This document shows positions 9,127-18,436 of a stretch of DNA of 64,000 bases, piece after piece. The stretch covers positions 1 to 64,000 of the forward strand of contig NZ_PYON01000006.1 in NCBI RefSeq assembly GCF_003026355.1, read 5' to 3'. The position numbers were made by a program, and so were the translations under genes. The notes under the pieces are model-generated. The model did not search any database. It saw nothing but the letters and a program-made list of their open reading frames with translations, and was not told the origin of the DNA. The DNA is from Photobacterium kishitanii (GTDB taxonomy: Bacteria > Pseudomonadota > Gammaproteobacteria > Enterobacterales > Vibrionaceae). How positions within the stretch are numbered: position 1 is the first letter of the stretch; each line of letters begins with the position of its first letter.

Positions 9127-10416
9127 ATGAACATAACCAGTTGGGGTAAATATCCTCATATTGATGCCACGATTAATTACCTACAATTTAAATCTCAAAC
9201 AATCACGCTTCAACCTCATACTATTGCTCGAGGTTTAGGCCGTAGCTATGGCGATAGTGCATTATCTGCTCATATAATAGACTGCCATAAATTAGACTAT
9301 TTTCAGTCTTTTGACTCCGATACAGGAATATTAACCTGTAATGCAGGTGTCTCACTTGAAGCGATTTTGCAATACTTTGTCCCCAAAGGCTGGTTTCTAC
9401 CTGTCACACCTGGCACTAAATTTGTAACGGTCGGTGGAGCAATTGCAAGTGATGTGCATGGCAAAAATCACCATCTTTCAGGTTGTTTTAGCGACCATGT
9501 ACAATCTTTCGAACTATTAACGGTCAACTCAGGTATTTTAAAATGCTCTCGTAGCAACTATTCCAACTTGTTTTACGCAACCTGTGGCGGAATGGGGCTA
9601 ACAGGCATTATTTTATCGGTTTCTTTTCGCTTACTCCCAATAAAAAGTGCCTATATCAAACAGAAAACCATAAAATCCAATAACCTCAAACAACTTTTAA
9701 GCTTATTTGAAACGAATAAACATTATACCTATTCTGTGGCATGGATTGATTGTTCTGCAACAGGCGAAAGTTTAGGCCGCTCTTTATTAATCCTAGGGGA
9801 GCATGCAGACACTGGACCATTAACTCCCCATCAAAAAAGTAAATTAACCATCCCCATTAATTTCCCCTCTCGGTTGCTAAATCCACATACCATTAAAATA
9901 TTTAACGCACTCTATTTTCGCCGAGTGCGTCATCAAGAAACCACCGCAACAGTACACTACGACTCTTTTTTTTATCCATTAGACAGTATTCGTAATTGGA
10001 ACAACATCTATGGAAAAAATGGATTTACGCAATATCAATTTGTGATCCCAAAGTCGGCAGGTCTTAACGGGTTAACCGAAATATTAACGACAGTGTCCAA
10101 CTCAAAACAAAACTCATTACTGGCGGTACTAAAACTATTTGGTAAAAAAAATGCCAACTATCTCTCTTTTCCAATAGAAGGCTACACGTTAGCGTTAGAT
10201 TTTAAGCTAACCCCCAAAGTATTAGCACTGCTCGATGAATTAGATGCAATCGTAACCAAACTTAACGGAAGGTTATATTTATCAAAAGATGTCCGCATGT
10301 CAGAAAAGATGTTTAAAGCCGGTTACCCCCAATGGACGTCTTTTCAAGCAATACGCCAACATTACCAAGCAGACAAGGTATTCCAATCTCTACAATCTCT
10401 GCGTATAGGGTTATAA
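9127..10416 (+). CDS. dprE1: DprE1-like decaprenylphosphoryl-ribose 2'-oxidase
   Basis: FAD-dependent oxidase predicted to oxidise C2' of polyprenylphosphoryl-ribose. The FAD_binding_4 domain shows RGLGRSYGDSALS and PVTPGTKFVTVGGAIASDVHGKNHH; H111 corresponds to the flavin-near His132 of M. tuberculosis DprE1. The C-terminal part has GRLYLSKDVR with K387 at the catalytic Lys418 position. The Cys387 position of M. tuberculosis is Ala356 here (YTLALDF against WNLCVDF). I took the ATG at 9127 (429 aa; GGAAA 10 bp upstream); a GTG at 9094 lacks a ribosome site. dprE2 follows after 3 bp. Confidence 0.9.
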   Translation: MNITSWGKYPHIDATINYLQFKSQTITLQPHTIARGLGRSYGDSALSAHIIDCHKLDYFQSFDSDTGILTCNAGVSLEAILQYFVPKGWFLPVTPGTKFVTVGGAIASDVHGKNHHLSGCFSDHVQSFELLTVNSGILKCSRSNYSNLFYATCGGMGLTGIILSVSFRLLPIKSAYIKQKTIKSNNLKQLLSLFETNKHYTYSVAWIDCSATGESLGRSLLILGEHADTGPLTPHQKSKLTIPINFPSRLLNPHTIKIFNALYFRRVRHQETTATVHYDSFFYPLDSIRNWNNIYGKNGFTQYQFVIPKSAGLNGLTEILTTVSNSKQNSLLAVLKLFGKKNANYLSFPIEGYTLALDFKLTPKVLALLDELDAIVTKLNGRLYLSKDVRMSEKMFKAGYPQWTSFQAIRQHYQADKVFQSLQSLRIGL

Positions 10417-10419
10417 GCC

Positions 10420-11157
10420 GTGAAAAACATTGTTATTTTTGGTGCTACTTCAACAATTGCCCAACACGTTGCACGGCTGCATGCCAATGACGGTGATAAC
10501 TTATATTTGCTTGCTCGTGATCAACAAAAACTATCGATTATTACTCAAGACTTACAGATCCGTGGTGCTCAATCTGTGTCAACCGCTCTATTTGATGCTG
10601 AAGAGCTAACCTCTCACCATCAACTTATCAATGACATCTTTAAATATTTTAACCATATTGATTGTATCTTTATTGCTCATGGCCGTTTATCAAATCAAAC
10701 CGAATGCCAATCTTCAGCCTCACACACATTACAACAGCTCACAATCAACGCAAGTAGCATAATCTCCATCTTAACCCCCATCGCTAATAAGATGGAAAAA
10801 CAACAAGACGGTAATATCACCGTGATCAGCAGCGTGGCTGGAGATAGAGGACGCCAATCTAACTATGTTTATGGAGCAGCTAAAAGTCTAGTCTCCACGT
10901 TCCTACAAGGTCTAGCACAACGATTATCCAAATCAAATGTTCATGTGCTAGATATTAAGCCCGGTTTTGTCGAGACTCAAATGACAGCCGAATTGACCAA
11001 AAACATCTTATGGTCATCGCCTGAATATGTTGCCAAAATCATAAAAAAACGCATTGAATCAAAATCCTTATTTTCTTACGTACCTTGGTTCTGGTTTATC
11101 ATCATGGCTATTATTAAGTTCATTCCAGCGAAGCTCTTTAATCGGAGTCAGTTATGA
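10420..11157 (+). CDS. dprE2: DprE2-like decaprenylphosphoryl-2-keto-ribose reductase (SDR family)
   Basis: A 245-aa short-chain dehydrogenase predicted to reduce the 2'-keto sugar made by DprE1, giving polyprenylphosphoryl-D-arabinose. The N-terminal nucleotide motif is GATSTIA (the usual last Gly is Ala), followed by ISSVAGDRGRQSNYVYGAAK with catalytic Y151 and K155. The context SSxAGxRxRxSNxVYG is shared with mycobacterial DprE2. A hydrophobic C-terminal segment (WFWFIIMAIIKFI) may tether it to the membrane. It uses a GTG start with AGGG 9 bp upstream, and its end overlaps the next gene by 4 bp (ATGA), implying translational coupling. Confidence 0.88.
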   Translation: MKNIVIFGATSTIAQHVARLHANDGDNLYLLARDQQKLSIITQDLQIRGAQSVSTALFDAEELTSHHQLINDIFKYFNHIDCIFIAHGRLSNQTECQSSASHTLQQLTINASSIISILTPIANKMEKQQDGNITVISSVAGDRGRQSNYVYGAAKSLVSTFLQGLAQRLSKSNVHVLDIKPGFVETQMTAELTKNILWSSPEYVAKIIKKRIESKSLFSYVPWFWFIIMAIIKFIPAKLFNRSQL

Positions 11158-12644
11158 GCAAACTACAAACTGGGCTGGCTTTATATTTTTCAGGGCTTTT
11201 TTTTATAATCAGTTTGCTGTTTATTCATCCCGCTGAAGATGCTGTAATTCTCTATGAATATTCAAACACCTTAGCAAATACTGGTGTCATCTCATACGGT
11301 AATATAGGCACTCCAATTGAAGGAGCAACTGATTTTCTATGGATGGTCGCAATAAGCTTATTCCATTTTGTTGGTATAAATGAGTATACAGCATCATTAA
11401 TGATTACCTCATTATCACTATATTTACTTATAAAATTACTCTGTAAACATAATCATTTATTTTTCATTCTCATCGCAATGACTATTACGTCATTTATTTA
11501 TTCTGCAGCATTTGGGTTTAGTAGTATTGTTTTTTCAACTATATATCTATATTGCTTACAGTTTTATTTACAAAAAAAACATAAAAACATGCACTTATGT
11601 ATACTGCTGCTATGCTTATTTAGGCCTGACGGTGTGGTGTGGGGAGCATCTTTAGTATTACTTTATCAATTTGAAAATGGATTTTCTTTGAGTAAAGAAC
11701 GTCTATTCGTCAGTTTGAAATATTTAATTATACCCGGTGGGATTTATTTTTTATGGCGAATGTATTATTTCAACGAGCTATTACCATTACCTTTTTATAT
11801 TAAACAACACGGAACAAAAGAACTCCTACTATTTTCATATTCGTCATTAAAAGATGTAGCAATAGTGGCTATCCCGATGCTTATTGTTATAAGCATGTCG
11901 AAAAATAAAAGAACAATCATTCTTATAACAATTATACCTATTTTATTTTATTCATCGATGACATTATCTCAAAATATAGGCAATCGTTTTATCGCCCCAT
12001 TATTCTTTGGCGTTTTATATTTATTACATCAAGAGAAAAATATAAAGAAGTATATATATGTACTTTTTGTTTCTATCCTATCCGCTGCTATAACTCATAG
12101 AGTAATCAATCAAATTATCTATTCAAAAAATGAAAATATCTTCGCTTTATCCAAAAACCTAAATGGTATAAATGGCCGCATGCTAGTAACTGAATCAGGG
12201 CGTTTAGCCTATTATAGTGACTGGACCGTTCATGATAGCTGGGGATTAAATACCCCTCAGTTTTCAAAAAAGCTCATCCAGCCTATAGATATAAAAAATG
12301 GAAATTATGACCTCATTGTGTCTCATTGTTATATGGATAAAATAAAAAATAGCATTCAGAATGAAAGATCATGGAATAATCAATGCACAAACATATTAAT
12401 AGCGATAAAAGAAATGAATTATAAAATGTATCTAGTTCCTTTCTATACCGAAAGTGGTAGTTTACTCTATAAGTTCAAACAGCTAATTTCCCCACCTAAA
12501 ACCAATTGTAATAGATATGATATATATTCGATCAACCCACGTTCAGAAAAATATCAAGCAATAAAAACAGTGCTATTACAACATCAAGCAATCAGTTATA
12601 ACGATACTTTAAGCTTTAAAGGTGGAGATACACTTTGCTTCTAA
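11154..12644 (+). CDS. Polytopic GT-C type glycosyltransferase, AftB-like (putative arabinofuranosyltransferase)
   Basis: A 496-aa inner-membrane protein with about ten hydrophobic segments in the first 330 residues and a soluble C-terminal part. Near the N-terminus, after the first membrane helix, EDAVILYEYSNTLANTG...IEGATDFLW resembles the loop of AftB and related GT-C enzymes, with an acidic pair at the likely catalytic place. The later motif VHDSWGLNTP is also seen in that family. It overlaps dprE2 by 4 bp. Predicted role: transfer of D-arabinofuranose from the lipid donor to an unknown periplasmic acceptor (glycan, LPS or pilin). It is markedly A+T-rich with many ATA codons, unlike flanking genes. 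Confidence 0.72.
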   Translation: MSKLQTGLALYFSGLFFIISLLFIHPAEDAVILYEYSNTLANTGVISYGNIGTPIEGATDFLWMVAISLFHFVGINEYTASLMITSLSLYLLIKLLCKHNHLFFILIAMTITSFIYSAAFGFSSIVFSTIYLYCLQFYLQKKHKNMHLCILLLCLFRPDGVVWGASLVLLYQFENGFSLSKERLFVSLKYLIIPGGIYFLWRMYYFNELLPLPFYIKQHGTKELLLFSYSSLKDVAIVAIPMLIVISMSKNKRTIILITIIPILFYSSMTLSQNIGNRFIAPLFFGVLYLLHQEKNIKKYIYVLFVSILSAAITHRVINQIIYSKNENIFALSKNLNGINGRMLVTESGRLAYYSDWTVHDSWGLNTPQFSKKLIQPIDIKNGNYDLIVSHCYMDKIKNSIQNERSWNNQCTNILIAIKEMNYKMYLVPFYTESGSLLYKFKQLISPPKTNCNRYDIYSINPRSEKYQAIKTVLLQHQAISYNDTLSFKGGDTLCF

Positions 12645-12683
12645 AACTGAATATATCTTATCTAATGGTAGCCATTGATATAC

Positions 12684-12710
12684 AAAAAAACCCAGCGCAA
12701 AGGCTGGGTT
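12684..12710 (-). terminator. recA terminator
   Basis: On the minus strand, AACCCAGC and GCTGGGTT form an 8-bp stem with a 6-nt loop, followed by a run of T. It lies about 45 bp past the recA stop and also faces the end of the arabinose cassette. Confidence 0.85.
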
Positions 12711-12752
12711 GATATTTATTATTTATATAAACGGCAATAAATAATGCGTTAA

Positions 12753-13805
12753 TTAAAAAGCATCACCGTCTTCAACATCTGCTTTTACTGCATCTTTTTC
12801 ATCAGTTTCAGCTACAGCAGGTGATAGCAGTAAATCACGTAATTTCTTTTCGATCTCAGTTGCAATCTCAGGATTTTCAACTAGGTATTTACAAGAGTTT
12901 GCTTTACCTTGACCAATTTTATTACCTTGGTAACTATACCAAGCACCTGCTTTTTCAACTAATTTATGCTTCACGCCAAGATCAATTAATTCACCATTAC
13001 GGTTAAAACCTTGGCCATACAAAATTTGAGTTTCTGCTTGTTTAAACGGTGCCGCAATTTTATTTTTAACGACTTTAATTCGGGTTTCGTTACCAACAAC
13101 TTCATCGCCTTCTTTGATAGCACCAGTACGACGAATATCAAGACGAACAGAAGCATAAAACTTTAATGCATTACCACCAGTCGTGGTTTCTGGGTTACCA
13201 AACATCACACCAATCTTCATACGAATTTGGTTGATGAAGATACACATACAGTTAGACTGCTTAAGGTTACCGGTTAATTTACGCATTGCTTGCGACAGCA
13301 TACGAGCTTGAAGACCCATATGGGAATCACCCATTTCGCCTTCAATTTCAGCTTTAGGTGTTAGGGCAGCAACTGAATCGACAACGATTAAGTCGACTGC
13401 ACCTGAACGAGCCAATGCATCAACAATTTCTAAAGCTTGCTCACCAGTATCTGGTTGAGAAACAAGAAGTTGATTAATATCAACACCCAGTTTTTCTGCA
13501 TAAATTGGATCGAGTGCGTGTTCTGCATCAATAAATGCACACGTCTTACCTACTTTTTGAGCCGCGGCAATAGTTTCCAGTGTTAGGGTTGTTTTACCTG
13601 ATGATTCTGGACCATAGATTTCTACGATACGTCCCATTGGTAAACCACCAGCACCTAATGCTATATCAAGTGATAATGAGCCGGTTGAAATGGTTTCGAT
13701 ATCCATAGTACGGTTATCGCCCAATTTCATGATTGAACCTTTACCGAACTGCTTCTCAATCTGGCCTAACGCTGCGGCAAGAGCCTTTTGCTTATTATCG
13801 TCCAT
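12753..13805 (-). CDS. recA: Recombinase RecA
   Basis: Forms filaments on single-stranded DNA, drives strand exchange and promotes LexA self-cleavage. The 350-aa protein has Walker [10 protein letters not shown] (near residue 66), the Walker B region [11 protein letters not shown], the loop with [19 protein letters not shown], and an acidic C-terminus (ADVEDGDAF). The ATG at 13805 is chosen: GGAGAG lies 4 bp before it; the TTG four codons earlier has no site. The gene is monocistronic with its own SOS promoter and terminator; recX, which usually follows, is absent. Confidence 0.98.
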   Translation of the reverse strand: MDDNKQKALAAALGQIEKQFGKGSIMKLGDNRTMDIETISTGSLSLDIALGAGGLPMGRIVEIYGPESSGKTTLTLETIAAAQKVGKTCAFIDAEHALDPIYAEKLGVDINQLLVSQPDTGEQALEIVDALARSGAVDLIVVDSVAALTPKAEIEGEMGDSHMGLQARMLSQAMRKLTGNLKQSNCMCIFINQIRMKIGVMFGNPETTTGGNALKFYASVRLDIRRTGAIKEGDEVVGNETRIKVVKNKIAAPFKQAETQILYGQGFNRNGELIDLGVKHKLVEKAGAWYSYQGNKIGQGKANSCKYLVENPEIATEIEKKLRDLLLSPAVAETDEKDAVKADVEDGDAF

Positions 13806-13857
13806 TCGACTCTCCAACGGATGCTAAAATAAAGTTACTGAACTGGGTATGAGACTT

Positions 13858-13885
13858 AGTATACTGTCTATTCATACAGTGTCTA
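13858..13885 (-). promoter_or_regulatory. recA promoter with LexA (SOS) box
   Basis: The minus strand has TAGACA, 16 bp, TATACT. The 16-bp spacer (13864-13879) is exactly the SOS-box core CTGT-N8-ACAG (20-mer CACTGTATGAATAGACAGTA), so bound LexA would cover the whole promoter. This is the classic arrangement for recA. Confidence 0.9.
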
Positions 13886-13932
13886 GTTCTGGTTTAATTT
13901 TTTTTGTTAAATACATTTTTTTAAGGATTAGA

Positions 13933-14430
13933 TCACTCTTCTATCACACTCTTTACGCGTTCAATCAACCCAGACAGCGCTTCAGCTATTGCTTGTTGTC
14001 TTACTTGTTGGCGTGAACCACTAAATAAACAACTACGGGTTTGTTGCCAACCTGTCGCATCAGCCCAAGCAAACCATACTGTCCCGACAGGTTTTTCGTC
14101 ACTGCCACCATCAGGGCCAGCAATACCACTGATCGCGACACTAATATCTGCTCGAGAAGCCGCTAAAGCACCACAGGCCATTTCAAATACCACCGCCTCA
14201 CTTACCGCACCGAATTCAACCAAAGCTTGATCGGTCACACTGAGCATCTGTTTCTTTGCTTCATTGCTATAAGTAATAAAAGCACGATTAAACCATACTG
14301 AACTTCCAGGAATATCAGTAATAGCAAACGAAACACCACCACCAGTACAAGATTCTGCGGTGGTTACTACCCACTGTTTAGCCTTTAATGCTTGACCGAG
14401 TTCATCAGCCAACTGTTCGATATCTACCAT
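13933..14430 (-). CDS. pncC: Nicotinamide-nucleotide amidase (CinA C-terminal family)
   Basis: Deamidates nicotinamide mononucleotide to nicotinate mononucleotide in the pyridine-nucleotide salvage cycle. The 165-aa single-domain protein equals E. coli PncC in length and lacks the N-terminal domain of full CinA. Signatures are TTAESCTGGGVSFAITDIPGSS and ISGIAGPDGGSDEKPVGTVW. The ATG at 14430 has GGAGG 5 bp upstream. It lies directly upstream of recA, as in Enterobacteria and Vibrio, and is divergent from mutS. Confidence 0.95.
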   Translation of the reverse strand: MVDIEQLADELGQALKAKQWVVTTAESCTGGGVSFAITDIPGSSVWFNRAFITYSNEAKKQMLSVTDQALVEFGAVSEAVVFEMACGALAASRADISVAISGIAGPDGGSDEKPVGTVWFAWADATGWQQTRSCLFSGSRQQVRQQAIAEALSGLIERVKSVIEE

Positions 14431-14641
14431 AAGTGCCTCCAAGCCTGTTATTACTTTCTGTATTTAATATATTGAAACGCTGGCATTAACTTTACGCCTG
14501 TTAATCACCATTGCAAAGATGATAAAAAAAGTCCAATGGCTACTTTGCCCGATCCGCTGATTCACGTATCCTTAGTGCTCATTATTTTTGGTCGAGCTAC
14601 CTTAAGTGGCCGACGTCGAACCAGCAAGAGTAGGCAATATC

Positions 14642-17221
14642 GTGACGATAAAAGGCTTAGAAAAACATACTCCTATGATGCAGCAGTTCCTTCGGATCAA
14701 AGCTGAAAACCCTGATATTCTATTGTTCTACCGCATGGGCGACTTCTATGAGATGTTTTTTGATGATGCCAAGCGAGCTTCACAACTACTTGATATCTCT
14801 CTGACAAAACGTGGCGCGACCAATGGTGAACCCATTCCAATGGCTGGTGTGCCTTACCATGCAGTAGAGGGCTATCTAGCTAAATTAGTTCAACAAGGGG
14901 TATCCGTTGCAATCTGTGAACAGATCGGCGATCCCGCTACCAGCAAAGGCCCTGTTGAACGTAAAGTTGTGCGTATCGTAACTCCAGGTACAGTCAGTGA
15001 TGAAGCCTTGCTTAATGAACGTCGTGATAACTTAATTGCAGCTATTTATACCGCAAATAATAAATTTGGCTACGCAACACTTGATATTACCTCGGGTCGT
15101 TTCATGTTAACCGAGCCTAATACCGAAGAAGAAATGCAGGCCGAACTACAACGTACTAGCCCTGCCGAATTGCTTTACCCTGAAGATTTCACCTATTTAC
15201 ATTTAGTTGAACCGTTTAAGGGTAAACGTCGTCGTCCGATTTGGGAATTTGAACTAGAAACCGCACGCCAACAACTAACGCTACAATTTGGTACGCGTGA
15301 TTTAGTCGGCTTTGGGGTTGAAAAAGCGAACCTTGGCTTATGTGCTGCAGGTTGTTTGATGCAATATGTCAAAGATACTCAGCGCACAGCACTCCCTCAT
15401 ATTCGCGCGATCACGCTTGATACTCAAGATCACGCCGTTATTTTAGATGCCGCGACACGCCGTAATTTAGAGTTAACCCAAAATCTAGCCGGTGGTTTTG
15501 ATAACACTCTTGCTGCTGTATTAGATCATACCGCGACCCCAATGGGCAGCCGCTTACTTAAACGCTGGTTACACCAACCCATTCGCGATCAGCATCAATT
15601 AAATGGTCGTTTAGATGCAATTGAAGCTTTTAAAGATAGCGGAATGTTTGTTGATGCTGCCGGTGTGCTGCGTCATATGGGGGATTTAGAGCGTATTCTA
15701 GCGCGATTAGCTTTACGTTCTGCTCGACCACGTGATTTAGCCCGTATGCGTACCGCAATGCAATATTTGCCTGAACTGGCACAATTATTAGCAGAGATTC
15801 CACAGGCTCGTATTGGCGAGTTAGCCCAACATTCAGCGCCAATGGATGATCTGTGCCAATTGCTTGAGCACGCGATTATTGAAAACCCACCAGTGATTAT
15901 TCGCGATGGTGGCGTATTAGCACCAGGCTATAATGCAGAATTGGATGAATGGCGTGATTTAGCCGATGGCGCTAAACAATATTTAACCGACCTTGAAACC
16001 CGTGAGCGTGAACGTCACGACATTGATAGTCTGAAAGTTGGCTTTAATCAGGTTCATGGTTTCTTTATTCAAGTCAGTCGAGGCCAGAGTCACTTAGTTC
16101 CGGATCACTATATTCGTCGCCAAACATTAAAAAATGCTGAGCGCTATATTATTCCTGAATTAAAAGAACACGAAGATAAAGTGCTAAATTCAAAATCAAA
16201 AGCCTTAGCACTTGAGAAAAAACTGTGGGAGGAACTGTTTGATCAACTGTTACCTCACTTAGAACGATTACAGTTAGCGGCAAGTGCATTATCAGAATTA
16301 GATGTATTAGCTAACTTAGCCGAACGAGCTGACAGCTTAAACTACTGTCGCCCACAATTGACCACCACCACGGGCATTAATATTACCGCAGGTCGTCATC
16401 CAGTGGTTGAACAAGTGTTGAGCGAACCATTTATCGCCAACCCAATTGCATTACATCAAGATCGTCGTATGTTGATTATTACGGGTCCGAATATGGGCGG
16501 TAAATCGACCTATATGCGTCAAACGGCTTTAATCGCATTACTAGCACATGTGGGCTCATTTGTGCCGGCAGAAGCCGTTACTATTGGTCCTCTAGATCGT
16601 ATTTTTACCCGTATTGGAGCATCCGATGATCTCGCCTCTGGCCGCTCAACCTTTATGGTAGAAATGACGGAAACAGCCAATATTCTCCACAATGCGACTA
16701 AACACAGTTTAGTGTTAATGGATGAAATTGGTCGTGGCACCAGTACCTATGATGGTTTATCTCTGGCCTGGGCAAGTGCGGAATGGCTAGCAGATAAAAT
16801 TGCCGCAATGACACTGTTTGCAACCCATTATTTTGAATTAACCGAGTTGCCATCATTACTCTCTGGTTTAGCAAATGTTCATCTTGATGCGGTTGAACAC
16901 GGCGACAATATTGCCTTTATGCATAGCGTTCAAGAAGGGGCTGCGAGTAAATCGTATGGTTTAGCCGTTGCTAGCCTTGCTGGTGTGCCTAAGGCTGTTA
17001 TTAAACGCGCTAAAATAAAGCTAAAGCAATTAGAAGCACTTGGTCATCAAAAAGCCCAACAACCTACTGTTGCAGGGCAACCGCCACGTGAAGAACATCA
17101 GCTGAGCTTGATTCCAGAGCCAAGTGAAGTCGAAGAAGCACTGGCAAATGTTAACCCTGATGAGTTAACCCCTCGCCAAGCATTAGATGAGTTATATCGT
17201 CTTAAAGCGTTATTGCAGTAA
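14642..17221 (+). CDS. mutS: DNA mismatch repair protein MutS
   Basis: Recognises mismatches and starts methyl-directed repair with MutL. The 859-aa protein has the N-terminal mismatch-binding domain with the Phe-x-Glu motif in [10 protein letters not shown], connector, core and clamp domains, and the ATPase with Walker [10 protein letters not shown] and [14 protein letters not shown]. The C-terminal end keeps the tetramer/beta-clamp region ([15 protein letters not shown]). The GTG at 14642 (protein starts [16 protein letters not shown]) is preferred because TAGG precedes it at 7 bp; a GTG 36 bp earlier lacks a site. Divergent from pncC, convergent with rpoS. Confidence 0.96.
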   Translation: MTIKGLEKHTPMMQQFLRIKAENPDILLFYRMGDFYEMFFDDAKRASQLLDISLTKRGATNGEPIPMAGVPYHAVEGYLAKLVQQGVSVAICEQIGDPATSKGPVERKVVRIVTPGTVSDEALLNERRDNLIAAIYTANNKFGYATLDITSGRFMLTEPNTEEEMQAELQRTSPAELLYPEDFTYLHLVEPFKGKRRRPIWEFELETARQQLTLQFGTRDLVGFGVEKANLGLCAAGCLMQYVKDTQRTALPHIRAITLDTQDHAVILDAATRRNLELTQNLAGGFDNTLAAVLDHTATPMGSRLLKRWLHQPIRDQHQLNGRLDAIEAFKDSGMFVDAAGVLRHMGDLERILARLALRSARPRDLARMRTAMQYLPELAQLLAEIPQARIGELAQHSAPMDDLCQLLEHAIIENPPVIIRDGGVLAPGYNAELDEWRDLADGAKQYLTDLETRERERHDIDSLKVGFNQVHGFFIQVSRGQSHLVPDHYIRRQTLKNAERYIIPELKEHEDKVLNSKSKALALEKKLWEELFDQLLPHLERLQLAASALSELDVLANLAERADSLNYCRPQLTTTTGINITAGRHPVVEQVLSEPFIANPIALHQDRRMLIITGPNMGGKSTYMRQTALIALLAHVGSFVPAEAVTIGPLDRIFTRIGASDDLASGRSTFMVEMTETANILHNATKHSLVLMDEIGRGTSTYDGLSLAWASAEWLADKIAAMTLFATHYFELTELPSLLSGLANVHLDAVEHGDNIAFMHSVQEGAASKSYGLAVASLAGVPKAVIKRAKIKLKQLEALGHQKAQQPTVAGQPPREEHQLSLIPEPSEVEEALANVNPDELTPRQALDELYRLKALLQ

Positions 17222-17254
17222 TAGTTAGCAACGCATACTTCATTTGAAGCACAT

Positions 17255-17283
17255 AAAAAAAGGACGCCTTAGCGTCCTTTTTT
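17255..17283. terminator. Bidirectional terminator between mutS and rpoS
   Basis: AAAAAAGGACGC - CTTA - GCGTCCTTTTTT: a perfect stem with A/T tails on both sides, able to terminate both converging units. Confidence 0.9.
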
Positions 17284-17354
17284 ATTCAATGCGATTGATA
17301 TTTGCTTGCGTAAAAGTAAGTTCAAAAAAAGACCGCGAGCATTGATATTCAAGC

Positions 17355-18347
17355 TTACATTTCTTGATTAAACAACGATTCAATACTTAACCCTTGATGA
17401 GTCAACATATCGCGTAAACGGCGTAGACCTTCAACTTGAATTTGACGTACCCGCTCACGAGTTAAACCAATTTCACGTCCAACATCTTCTAATGTCGATG
17501 CCTCATAACCTAATAAGCCAAATCGACGTGCCAGCACTTCTCGCTGCTTAGGATTAAGATCTTGAAGCCAATCAACAATCGAGTTCTTAATATCATCATC
17601 TTGAGTCGATGTTTCCGGGCTACCGCCTTTTTCATCAGGAATAATGTCTAACAATGCCTTGTCAGAATCACCACCGATAGGGTTATCGACCGAACTTACG
17701 CGCTCATTAAGGCGCAGCATGCGATTGACATCATCAACCGATTTTTCAAGTTGCAGCGCAATATCTTCAGCGGTTGGCTCATGATCGAGTTTTTGGGCTA
17801 ATTCACGTGCGGTACGTAAATAAACATTAAGCTCTTTAACAACATGGATCGGTAACCGAATCGTTCGAGTCTGATTCATGATCGCTCGCTCAATGGTTTG
17901 ACGAATCCACCATGTCGCATAAGTCGAAAAACGAAAGCCACGTTCAGGATCAAATTTTTCAACCGCACGAATAAGCCCTAAATTGCCTTCTTCAACCAGA
18001 TCAAGTAAAGCTAAACCACGATTACTATAACGACGTGATATTTTGACCACTAAACGGAGATTACTTTCTATCATCCGTTTACGTGAGACCTCATCGCCAC
18101 GTAACGCGCGCCGTGCATACAACACTTCTTCTTCAGCGGTGAGCAACGGAGAATATCCAATTTCACCAAGGTAAAGTTGAGTTGCATCAAGTGCTTTAGC
18201 ACTGGTCTCATATTTGGAGATATCAGCACCTTCTGTCGATGCTGACGTATCAGAATTATTATCAGTTGGCACCACTAAACTATTAAGCTCAATGCTGTCA
18301 TCTAATGTCAATGATTCAAGTTTTTTGGCTGTGCTGCTTCTACTCAT
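17355..18347 (-). CDS. rpoS: RNA polymerase sigma factor RpoS
   Basis: Stationary-phase and general stress sigma factor, 330 aa as in E. coli. Region 1.2 ([21 protein letters not shown]), region 2 ([33 protein letters not shown]), region 3 and region 4 with the HTH ([26 protein letters not shown]) are intact. The ATG at 18347 has GGAGG 4 bp upstream. It lies downstream of nlpD, whose coding region usually carries the main rpoS promoter; a long structured leader is therefore expected inside nlpD. Confidence 0.97.
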   Translation of the reverse strand: MSRSSTAKKLESLTLDDSIELNSLVVPTDNNSDTSASTEGADISKYETSAKALDATQLYLGEIGYSPLLTAEEEVLYARRALRGDEVSRKRMIESNLRLVVKISRRYSNRGLALLDLVEEGNLGLIRAVEKFDPERGFRFSTYATWWIRQTIERAIMNQTRTIRLPIHVVKELNVYLRTARELAQKLDHEPTAEDIALQLEKSVDDVNRMLRLNERVSSVDNPIGGDSDKALLDIIPDEKGGSPETSTQDDDIKNSIVDWLQDLNPKQREVLARRFGLLGYEASTLEDVGREIGLTRERVRQIQVEGLRRLRDMLTHQGLSIESLFNQEM

Positions 18348-18436
18348 AGCGCCTCCCAGATGGCGAGTTAAAGACATTACAACGTCATGATGTCATTTCT
18401 AATTTATACGTTTCTCTCTATTTTTATTATGGCTTG

